From the NCBI GenBank assembly GCA_029782365.1, contig JAKOUW010000143.1, forward strand, positions 1 to 64,000: DNA of 64,000 nucleotides, given 5' to 3'. Made by a program: the position numbers and the translations under genes. The stretch is from Chloroflexota bacterium (lineage in GTDB: Bacteria; Chloroflexota; Anaerolineae; Anaerolineales; UBA4823). The notes beneath the pieces were generated by a model. The model worked only from the letters and a program-made list of their open reading frames with translations, was not told the origin of the DNA and ran no database searches. Each line of letters starts with the position of its first letter. Position 1 is the first letter of the stretch. This document shows, piece by piece, positions 55,916-64,000 of the stretch.

Positions 55916-57438
55916 CCCGAGATGCGCTCCTTCACTTTTGTATAGGTCAGGTGGTATTTTTCAGCAATCGACAGCGCGTAGGCCAGGCCATCCGCAGGCC
56001 GGCGCAGGATCTTGAAGGTGCGCTGAGCCGGGTTCTCGGGCGACACCGTGCTGACCATGCTGACGATCGTATCGCTCAGGGTGGTCAATTCATCCAGGAA
56101 AGTGACACACACGCACAATGCGTCCAGTTGGATGATGCGCTCCATGATTTTCTGGCTCAGGAAGACGGCGTCTTGCAGGGTGGTGGAGGTGAAAATCTCA
56201 TTCATGATGATCAGGCTGTTTGGCGTTGCTTTTTTCAGGATCTCGGCGATCCTGACCAGGTCGTCCTGCAGTTTGCCGCGCAGGTTTTTGATGTTTTCTT
56301 CCTTTTCAAAGTGCGTGAAAATGGCGTCGCACAGGTACAGGCGGGCTTGCTTGCCCGGCACCGGGCAGCCCAGGCTGGCCAGGTAATGGAGCTGTCCAAA
56401 GGTGCGCGCAAAGGTGGTCTTGCCGCCCTGGTTTGGCCCGGAAACGACCAGGATGCGCTCCTGGGCCTGCAGATAGAAATCGTTGCACACCACGGCAGTC
56501 TTTTCATTCCAACACTTGTACGCCAGGGCCAGGTCAAAACCTTCGATGTCAAAGATGTGCTTCTCCTGGTCTGCAATTTCAGGGTAGCAAAATGCCAGTC
56601 CGCTGCGTTTGAGACCCGCCGTATACTCCAGGACTGCCACGTAAAACTGGATCTCGCGGTCAAAGACGCGAATGGTCTCATCAAGGAAATCGACGCGCCG
56701 GGCGCAGAATTGATCCAGGCTGGCAAAGATCTCCGGATAGAGCCTGGCCACGAAATCCAGGATTTGCGCTTCCACGTGGTTCATGCCGCCGCCTTCAAAC
56801 AATTTCACCCGGTAATCTTTGACTGCGCCCTGTTTAAATTTCTCGAAAGCCTCCAACACTTCGACGCTGTAATCTGTTTCCTCGGCGTATTTGAACACCC
56901 TGACCGTGCCGGTTTTGATCACAACATTGTACTTGACGGTGGAAAGGGCCGCTTTGAGCTCCTGAACTTCGGTTTGCAGCCTGGTGAAATCGTCCGAGCG
57001 GGCAAAGGCGGTGAGAAATTCCCGAAAGGCGGCCAGGCCGCGCGAGCGCAGGTCTGATTGTTCCAAAACCTGCGCCAGGCCGGTCACCGCGCTGCAGTAC
57101 ACCGCCACCGTTTCCAGGAACCAGCCTTGTTGATGATTCTTGAAGCTCAACTTATTCATCATGCCCAGGTAACGGCGCACGGTGGTCATTCTCTCGGCAA
57201 AAACCCCAATGCCTGCCATCAGGCCTGGGTTTTCCAAATCTTGCAGGATGGCATGCCGGTAGTAGATGGCGTCTGCCGAGCGCAAAGGTGTGTAAAAGAA
57301 CGGGTTGAGATCATATTCCGGCTTGCGGGCGGTGATCGTCTTGATCACCTGGTCAAGGTTCAGGTCAGGAAAGCAAACTGGCGCAGTTTTCTCCACGTCA
57401 CCAGCCCCGGTTTCAAAAAGGATGCTGCGGAAAACCAT
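55912..57438 (-). CDS. MutS-like ATPase, first of pair
   Basis: Protein of 508 aa with the same layout as its downstream neighbour: lever helices, Walker A LVVSGPNQGGKTTFARTFGQ near residue 330, the signature region DAIFTHFEKEENIKNLRGKL, Walker B SLIIMNEIFTSTTLQDA. It also lacks the N-terminal mismatch and connector domains. The ATPase ends of this pair differ (Asn-Glu versus the usual Asp-Glu in Walker B, in both), suggesting modified hydrolysis. It follows the PPase-PH fusion gene by 12 bp in the fluoride-controlled minus-strand operon. Confidence 0.88.
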   Translation of the reverse strand: MVFRSILFETGAGDVEKTAPVCFPDLNLDQVIKTITARKPEYDLNPFFYTPLRSADAIYYRHAILQDLENPGLMAGIGVFAERMTTVRRYLGMMNKLSFKNHQQGWFLETVAVYCSAVTGLAQVLEQSDLRSRGLAAFREFLTAFARSDDFTRLQTEVQELKAALSTVKYNVVIKTGTVRVFKYAEETDYSVEVLEAFEKFKQGAVKDYRVKLFEGGGMNHVEAQILDFVARLYPEIFASLDQFCARRVDFLDETIRVFDREIQFYVAVLEYTAGLKRSGLAFCYPEIADQEKHIFDIEGFDLALAYKCWNEKTAVVCNDFYLQAQERILVVSGPNQGGKTTFARTFGQLHYLASLGCPVPGKQARLYLCDAIFTHFEKEENIKNLRGKLQDDLVRIAEILKKATPNSLIIMNEIFTSTTLQDAVFLSQKIMERIIQLDALCVCVTFLDELTTLSDTIVSMVSTVSPENPAQRTFKILRRPADGLAYALSIAEKYHLTYTKVKERISG

Positions 57439-57450
57439 CAGAACACCTCT

Positions 57451-58929
57451 CTACACTTTGGCATAGCGGCTCAAAGGCAAGACGGCCATGCAGCGCCGCA
57501 GGGCTTCAAAACAGCGTCGAAAAGCTCCCACCGCCGGGTAGGGGAAGCTCAACTGAACGCGGCGCGCCTTGCCGCTTTCAACCAGGTCGAACCCAATGTG
57601 CGACCGCAAGATTGAACCGGCGTACTCTGGGATCGCAAGCTGGGCCAACCGGATATCCAGGCTGCAGGGCAGGCGAAGTGCCGGGTCTGGCAGGATCAAC
57701 ACGCGGCGGTCAGTCACCACCAACACCTGGGGATAACCCTTGTTCTCATACCAGGCCGGCCACAGAGCCCAGGCATGGACTGCCTCGTTTGGGGCCAGGT
57801 GACCGGGCAAAGCCTGCGTAAAACGCTGGTGAACAGCCCAGACCAGGGCAGGATCGTTGCTGGCTGGGTCGCTGAGGGGAGGCAAATCAGATGGGGCGGG
57901 CAAGAAAGACCGGCGCAGCGCCGCGGGGGGAATATTCTTGGGCAGAAAGCGCTCCAAGAAACTCACCAATTCAAGGACAGCCGAGCGGGTGTAGAACTGC
58001 GACTCCCACGTGAGCCAAGCGAGTCCATCCTCGGCTTCCCAAGCGGTTTTCAGCAGGATGGCTGCATCTCCCAAGGTTTCAACCTGCACATCCACGAGAC
58101 GCTCTAAAGCCCCCAGGCGCGCCAGGAAGCCGTACCTCACCCCGCTGTCGCCCAGGGGAACCAGCTCCACCAATTGGATCAAGCGCTGGGTTGTGAGGAT
58201 CAGCACACCCTCGTTCAACTTTTCTCTGTCGAGCCAGGAGCGGCGCCGCTGACTGTGCATGGCTTGACGGCGGACGGCGTACAAGATGCGCTCGTCATCG
58301 GCCAGGTATTCGCCGACATAGCGCTGCACATGGCCGGGAAGCTGGTGGAAGGTGTACTCTGCGGCCGTGTAATGCTCAACCTCCGTGTAACCGCTCGGCC
58401 GGGCGGCCGTATCCACGGATCGCCAGGCTGGCTGACCAACAGGCTGGTATCCTTTTGCTTTGGCCAGCCGGTATTTTTGAGCCGCTTGTTTGATCCATGT
58501 CTGCGCTTCAGCAGCATCCAGCCACTGCAGTTCGCTGGCGGCGGGAGGTTCCAGGCAGCGCAAAAGCTCGGCTCTTAAGAAGTCTGGCAGATCTGCGAAG
58601 GAATTCAATCCAGCAAACTGGTCAACGCCTGCCGGCACTGCCAACAGACACACAGCCGCCCCATTGGCAGAGAAACCGCCCAACAACCGGGCGGGCACCT
58701 GTGTTTTGGGCGGGTGAGAGATATCTCCCAAAAGGATCACCCGCAAAGGGCTGCCCTGCTCAGTCAGGGTTTTGGGCAGAATGCCAACATCAAAAGGCCG
58801 AGGCGCGTCGGGATAGAGCACTTTTTCCAGGCGCAGCACATCATACTCGATGGGGATGTACAGGCCGGTGGCGCGCCCAGGTTGGGTGATCTCAATATCG
58901 ATTGCCGGTTCACTCATCGCATGTCTCAT
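57451..58929 (-). CDS. Dead inorganic pyrophosphatase-like / PH-like fusion
   Basis: Protein of 492 aa. Residues about 10-160 align with soluble family I pyrophosphatase: LRLEKVLY..., PFDVGILPKTL, GSPLRVILLGD, VPARLLGGF, CLLAVPA, NSFADLPDFLRAELL, WLDAAEAQTWIKQAAQKYRLA. The metal Asp cluster DGDPxD reads QGSPLR (Gln 58, Ser 60, Arg 63), and the later Asp and Lys are also lost, so catalysis is very unlikely. Two PH-like modules follow (about 200-320, LILTTQRLIQLVEL; and 375-490, LVVTDRRVLILPD). It is the first gene behind riboswitch 3. Pyrophosphatase is a fluoride target, so a sensor or decoy role is possible. Confidence 0.8.
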   Translation of the reverse strand: MRHAMSEPAIDIEITQPGRATGLYIPIEYDVLRLEKVLYPDAPRPFDVGILPKTLTEQGSPLRVILLGDISHPPKTQVPARLLGGFSANGAAVCLLAVPAGVDQFAGLNSFADLPDFLRAELLRCLEPPAASELQWLDAAEAQTWIKQAAQKYRLAKAKGYQPVGQPAWRSVDTAARPSGYTEVEHYTAAEYTFHQLPGHVQRYVGEYLADDERILYAVRRQAMHSQRRRSWLDREKLNEGVLILTTQRLIQLVELVPLGDSGVRYGFLARLGALERLVDVQVETLGDAAILLKTAWEAEDGLAWLTWESQFYTRSAVLELVSFLERFLPKNIPPAALRRSFLPAPSDLPPLSDPASNDPALVWAVHQRFTQALPGHLAPNEAVHAWALWPAWYENKGYPQVLVVTDRRVLILPDPALRLPCSLDIRLAQLAIPEYAGSILRSHIGFDLVESGKARRVQLSFPYPAVGAFRRCFEALRRCMAVLPLSRYAKV

Positions 58930-58952
58930 CGTAAAAAACGCCGCTCATAAAC

Positions 58953-58989
58953 AAAAAAGCCTCTACTGAAGGATTTCTCCAGTAGAGGC
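58953..58989 (-). terminator. Riboswitch 3 intrinsic terminator
   Basis: On the minus strand, a stem from GCCTCTACTG (58989-58980) and CAGTAGAGGC (58968-58959) followed by TTTTTTG. The left arm includes the pseudoknot strand GCCTC (58989-58985), so it competes with the fluoride-bound aptamer. Confidence 0.9.
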
Positions 58990-59046
58990 TATCAGTCAAA
59001 ACGACGGTTGTGGCGAAATATCGCTTTTGGCGAGCCTCATCGCCAA
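58980..59046 (-). promoter_or_regulatory. Fluoride (crcB-motif) riboswitch 3
   Basis: Minus-strand aptamer. P1 is TTGGCG/CGCCAA (59046-59041, 59032-59027) with loop ATGAGGCT; ACAACCGTC follows, then the P2 loop and GACTGATAGCCTCTAC. The pseudoknot pairs loop GAGGC with GCCTC (58989-58985). Between P1 and P2 there is an extra small hairpin GCGA-TATT-TCGC, absent from the minimal aptamer. It controls the PPase-like/PH gene and two MutS-like genes, and shares its upstream region with divergent riboswitch 2. Confidence 0.9.
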
Positions 59047-59089
59047 CAAATACGAGCCTCTTTATTTTAACACACATTCTAATTTGTGC

Positions 59090-59118
59090 TTGACGCTGTG
59101 CGCCGAAAGACGTACAAT
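59090..59118 (+). promoter_or_regulatory. Sigma-70 promoter of fluoride-riboswitch operon 3
   Basis: TTGACG (59090-59095), 17-nt spacer, TACAAT (59113-59118), just before the aptamer at 59123. Same -35 and spacing as the promoter at 49424-49452. Confidence 0.8.
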
Positions 59119-59122
59119 ACTG

Positions 59123-59182
59123 GCGAGCGATGAGGCTCGCTTGCTGATGACGAACCGCCGGCTTCCCGGCTGACAGCCTCTG
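59123..59182 (+). promoter_or_regulatory. Fluoride (crcB-motif) riboswitch 2
   Basis: P1 is GCGAGCG/CGCTTGC (59123-59129, 59138-59144; one G-U) with loop ATGAGGCT. P2 is GCCGG/CCGGC (59157-59161, 59166-59170), then CTGACAGCCTCTG. The pseudoknot pairs GAGGC (59132-59136) with GCCTC (59176-59180). This has the element order of the known fluoride aptamer. It precedes the MFS-enolase operon, predicted to be induced by fluoride. Confidence 0.92.
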
Positions 59183-59217
59183 TCTAAGACGAAAGTCTCC
59201 GGGCAGAGGCTTTCTTT
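59176..59217 (+). terminator. Riboswitch 2 intrinsic terminator
   Basis: GCCTCTG (59176-59182) pairs with CAGAGGC (59204-59210), enclosing a small AGAC-GAAA-GTCT hairpin, then TTTCTTT. The left arm is the pseudoknot strand, so the structures exclude each other. Confidence 0.88.
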
Positions 59218-59242
59218 CGCCATTCAAGATGGAGGCAAATCA

Positions 59243-60416
59243 TTGAAGATCGACCAATCTCAAATATCGACCAGAAACGCCCTGCGCTTCGTCATTCTGA
59301 TCGGGGTTGTCAGTCTGTTTGCAGATATGACCTACGAGGGCGCGCGCAGCATCAACGGCTCTTACCTGGCAGTGCTCGGGGCGAGCGGAGCGGTCGTCGG
59401 TGTGGTCTCCGGCCTGGGGGAACTGCTCGGGTTCACGATCCGCCTGGTATCGGGCTACCTGAGCGATGAAACCAAAGGCTATTGGACGATCACCTTCTTG
59501 GGCTACGCAATCAACCTGATCGCCGTGCCGCTGCTGGCGCTGGCCGGCAACTGGCCGCTGGCCGCGCTGTTGATGGTGGTCGAGCGCCTCGGCAAGGGCA
59601 TTCGTGTGCCGCCGCGGGATGCCATGCTTTCGTATGCCACCCAGCGCATGGGCCGCGGCTGGGGCTTTGGCCTCCACGAGGCGTTGGATCAGCTCGGCGC
59701 CATCACCGGTCCGCTGATCGTCGCCCTCGTCCTTTATTTTCGCAATGGTTATCAAACCGGCTACGGTCTGCTGCTCATCCCCGCCCTGCTGGCGTTGGGC
59801 GTGCTCAGCGCGGCGCGGCTCTTGTACCCTCGCCCCCAGGATTTGGAATTCAACCAGGTGAATCTGCAAGTCCCGGGATTTTCGCGACCGTTCTGGTTGT
59901 ATGTCGCCGCCGCCGCCCTCATTGCGGCGGGTTTTGCCGATTTTCCCCTGATTGCTTACCACTTCCAAAAAGCCTCCATTGCAGGTGAAGCGACGATCCC
60001 CGTTTTATACGCGGTTGCCATGGGCGTGGACGCCCTGGCCGCCCTGGTTTTTGGCCGCCTGTTCGACCGCTTTGGCCTGGTCACCATGATGCTGGTCGCC
60101 GCCCTATCCGCATTTTTTTGCGCCGCTGGTTTTCTTGGGAGGGTTTTCTTTAGCCGTGTGCGGCATGGTGCTGTGGGGCATCGGCCTCGGTGCCCAGGAA
60201 TCGATCATGCGCGCCGCCGTGGCGGGCATGATCTTGCCTCAACAGCGCGGCACGGCTTACGGGCTTTTCAACACAATCTATGGCATTGCCTGGTTCTTAG
60301 GCAGCGTGTTGATCGGCGTTTTGTACGATCATTCTCTCTCCTGGCTGGTGGTCTTTTCAATGGCGGCTCAATTGGCCTCCATCCCCATCTTCTATCTTGT
60401 GCGTAAAAGGATTTGA
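59243..60416 (+). pseudogene. MFS transporter, frameshifted in a T-run
   Basis: Major facilitator of about 390 aa starting at TTG 59243 (GGAGG 7 nt upstream): FVILIGVVSLFADMTYEGAR, loop motif GYLSDETKGYW, ERLGKGIRVPPRDAMLS, and in the second half FGRLFDRFG. The frame is lost at a run of seven T (60113-60119). Removing one T continues SAFF-APLVFLGGFSLAVCGM to the stop at 60416. The C-terminal part holds GIGLGAQESIMRAAVAGM. A sequencing indel or a real mutation cannot be told apart. It leads the enolase operon and is related to the MFS at 49575. Confidence 0.85.
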
Positions 60417-60445
60417 GAGCGGGCTGACCGTTTGAGAACACAGCG

Positions 60446-62207
<1,762 letters not shown>

Positions 62208-62212
62208 ACCGC

Positions 62213-62584
62213 TTGATCACGCACTTCTGTCCGGCTTGCTGGCACGAGATGGCCGGCATGCAGGAGCGCTGCCCAGACTGCGGCATTGAACTGGCCCGCT
62301 ACCAGGCGGAAAGTTTCGAAGAGAAGCTTTTGCGAGCCCTGGAGCATCCCGTGCCGGAGCAGCGCTGCCTGGCCATCCAGCTTTTGGGTGAGTTGGGCAG
62401 CCAGGCTGCCCTGCCCGGGCTGGAAAAGGTGCTGGACACAGAAGTCAATGATATTTATGCCCTGCGGGAGGCCGTGGTGGCTTTGAGCAAGATCCACGGC
62501 CCCCGCAGTCGTGCGCTGCTGCAGAAAGCAGCCGGACATCCATTTCGCATCATACGCCAACTGGCAGAAGGCTGTTTGAAATGA
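62213..62584 (+). CDS. Zinc-ribbon plus HEAT-repeat protein
   Basis: Protein of 123 aa starting at TTG 62213, five bases after the enolase stop. The N-terminus is a four-Cys zinc ribbon (FCPACWHEMAGMQERCPDCG). The rest is HEAT/PBS-lyase-like helices (HPVPEQRCLAIQLLGELGSQ, then LPGLEKVLDTEVNDIYALRE, AVVALSKIHGPRSRALLQKA). Such scaffolds mediate protein contacts. It overlaps the next gene by 4 nt (ATGA), so it is translationally coupled with the phosphatase. Confidence 0.82.
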   Translation: MITHFCPACWHEMAGMQERCPDCGIELARYQAESFEEKLLRALEHPVPEQRCLAIQLLGELGSQAALPGLEKVLDTEVNDIYALREAVVALSKIHGPRSRALLQKAAGHPFRIIRQLAEGCLK

Positions 62585-63216
62585 ACCCACAATCATGTTT
62601 GTTCATTCTCGTTCGCCACGGCCAGACCGAATGGAACCTTGTCGAGCGGTTCCGCGGCCGCGCCGATGTGCCGCTGGACAAAACAGGTCTGGCCCAGGCA
62701 GAAGCTGCCGGGCGGCGCGTGGCCGCTCAATGGTCTCCCGCCGCGGTTTACACCAGCCCGCTGTCACGCGCCGTCCAGACCGCCGAAGTTATCGCCAGGC
62801 ATTACAATCTGCCGGTGCAGGCGCATCCCGGCCTGGTCGATATCGATTACGGCGAGTGGCAGGGCCTGTCGCCCGAAGAAGCCCGCCAGCGCTGGCCGGA
62901 GCAGGTGGACAACTGGTACCGCCATCCTGAACAGGCTCTGATTCCAAATGGTGAAAGCCTGGCAGATGTGCGCAGGCGCGCCATGCAAACTGTGAAAGAG
63001 CTGGCTGAAAAGCATTCCGCCGAGACCATCGTTTTGGTTGGCCACACCGTGATCAACCGTGTCATCCTGCTCGGCGTGCTGGGCCTGAACGACGAACGCT
63101 TTTGGCAACTGAAACAGGACACCGGCGCTATCAACGTTTTCGCAGCAGAACAAGGCGACTTCGTGCTCGTGTCGCTGAATGATACCTGCCATTTGCGCCG
63201 CGAGACAGGATCGTGA
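62581..63216 (+). CDS. Histidine phosphatase (phosphoglycerate mutase-like)
   Basis: Protein of 211 aa with the RHG motif LVRHGQTEWNLVERFRGRAD, then YTSPLSRAVQTAEVIARHY, a Glu in DIDYGEWQGLSPEE, and the second catalytic His in IVLVGHTVINRVILLGVL. These are the residues of the dPGM/cofactor-dependent phosphatase branch. It could be a true phosphoglycerate mutase making the enolase substrate, or a broad phosphatase such as CobC/PhoE; the second is more common for this size. It sits in the enolase operon. Confidence 0.88.
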   Translation: MNPQSCLFILVRHGQTEWNLVERFRGRADVPLDKTGLAQAEAAGRRVAAQWSPAAVYTSPLSRAVQTAEVIARHYNLPVQAHPGLVDIDYGEWQGLSPEEARQRWPEQVDNWYRHPEQALIPNGESLADVRRRAMQTVKELAEKHSAETIVLVGHTVINRVILLGVLGLNDERFWQLKQDTGAINVFAAEQGDFVLVSLNDTCHLRRETGS

Positions 63217-63232
63217 AAGAGAGCCAGCGCTA

Positions 63233-64000
63233 GTGGCAGCCACGAATTACCGGCGCACGGATCATCCTTACCTGGTGGCTCATCTGCACGACTTGCCAGG
63301 CAGCCTGGCACAGTTGGCCGGGCAAGCCCTGGAAGCGGATGAGCCGCTGGAAACGCTCTTCGTCATGCCGCCGCAGGCGCTGCCCAAGAATTTTGGCGGG
63401 CGAGGCGGCATGCACCTGGCGCCTGAGCGGGCCCTGCTCTTCACCGCCAGGGGTGTGCTGTTTGTCCAGGATGCGGGCGCATCCGGCCAACCAGCGCAGG
63501 CGGTAGCCCTGCACGGCGACCAGCTTTTATACGCTCACCTGACCCAAATCTTGCTTTACGGCCGGCTGGAGCTGTGCGCTGTCGAGCACGATGCGCTGAA
63601 GCGCATCGTGGTGGAATACAACACGGTCGGGCATTTCCTGCTCCAGCCCGCCCTGCAGCGCCTTCTGCGCCTGGCATGGGATGAGCCACCGGGCATGCCG
63701 GGCCTGGACAGCGACAGCACAGAATCTGTCCTGGAAGCATTGGGCGAACGGTCTTTTAAATTCAAGGGCGGTTTACGATATCATGGGCTGCTGCCAGGCG
63801 AACGCCTGCTGGGCTGCGTTTTTCAGCCCCGCATCCTGCGCAGGGTGCTGGGCATTTTCCCGCGCCTGGCTGAACCGGCGGCTTTGTTGGCGCTCACCGA
63901 GCATCAAATCCTGCTCATCGAAGAAGGGCGCACCAATGCGACCTCTTACGGCTGGTTCATCACCTTCTGCCCGCGGCGCTGTGTGACCGGCATTGAAACT
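63233..64000 (+). CDS. PH-like hypothetical protein, 3' end cut by window edge
   Basis: Open from GTG 63233 to the window end (256 codons, no stop yet), 16 bp after the phosphatase gene. It shows HLHDLPGSLAQLAGQALEAD, RALLFTARGVLFVQDA, then after about 100 residues GLRYHGLLPGERLLGCVFQP and ALLALTEHQILLIEEGR. The two-module layout, a helix with LPG...L..DE followed by a strand pair (LLFTARGVLFVQ), parallels the PH-like half of the protein at 57451-58929, so the two are probably related. Function unknown. Confidence 0.72.
   Translation, partial: MAATNYRRTDHPYLVAHLHDLPGSLAQLAGQALEADEPLETLFVMPPQALPKNFGGRGGMHLAPERALLFTARGVLFVQDAGASGQPAQAVALHGDQLLYAHLTQILLYGRLELCAVEHDALKRIVVEYNTVGHFLLQPALQRLLRLAWDEPPGMPGLDSDSTESVLEALGERSFKFKGGLRYHGLLPGERLLGCVFQPRILRRVLGIFPRLAEPAALLALTEHQILLIEEGRTNATSYGWFITFCPRRCVTGIET

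Noticed and set aside
54722-57057. Plus-strand frames at 54722-55843 and 55837-57057
   Set aside because: Antisense shadows of the two MutS-like genes, which have clear motifs on the other strand.

Overview
The window reads as a bacterial chromosome segment of fairly high GC, most likely from a Chloroflexota (Anaerolineae-like) genome. This is an inference. It rests on the lipoproteins and secreted proteins with Thr/Pro-rich linkers, a nucleotidyl cyclase/NB-ARC regulator, and many small stand-alone VOC, GNAT, DinB and alpha/beta-hydrolase genes. No rRNA, tRNA or CRISPR was recognised.

Positions 1-24,600 are accessory chromosome: two serine hydrolases, a VOC-DUF1905-DinB cluster, a large Ig-domain secreted protein, a TMEM175-like channel, a BNR-repeat protein, two TetR loci with visible palindromic operators, a cyclase-ATPase regulator, an isoprenylcysteine-methyltransferase-like protein, a CAAX-type protease and a deoxyribosyltransferase. 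Gene debris lies between them: a molybdopterin oxidoreductase remnant, a transposase remnant, two pieces of a carboxypeptidase-regulatory-like protein, and a phosphotransferase with an in-frame TAG.

Positions 24,674-28,423 hold a low-GC gene cut by a complete 3,163-bp IS66-type element (24,833-27,995) with 12-bp perfect terminal repeats and an 8-bp target duplication. The element carries a BNR/YCF48-like lipoprotein passenger besides its transposase. Removing it with one target copy restores one open reading frame of 192 codons.

Positions 28,586-46,600 are again small accessory genes (GNATs, hydrolases, VOC, ABM, DUF4256, isochorismatase, DUF1254/DUF1214 pair, P450). They are followed by an 18-copy 13-bp minisatellite and a giant secreted beta-helix metalloprotease interrupted by TGA just before its HExxH motif.

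The most striking part is 49,424-64,000. I recognise three fluoride (crcB-motif) riboswitches, each with a mutually exclusive intrinsic terminator, which would turn genes on when fluoride is present. They drive (i) an MFS transporter, a reduced P-type ATPase and a dynamin-like GTPase; (ii) on the minus strand, a fusion of an apparently dead inorganic pyrophosphatase to PH-like domains, followed by two MutS-like ATPases; and (iii) a second MFS transporter, a helical protein, enolase, a zinc-ribbon/HEAT protein, a phosphoglycerate-mutase-like phosphatase and a PH-like protein running off the end. Enolase and pyrophosphatase are classic fluoride-inhibited enzymes. No CrcB/Fluc or CLC-F gene is in view, so this looks like a multi-operon fluoride-response island built from largely uncharacterised parts. 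A CBS protein and a frameshifted ArsB/NhaD-like permease lie directly upstream.
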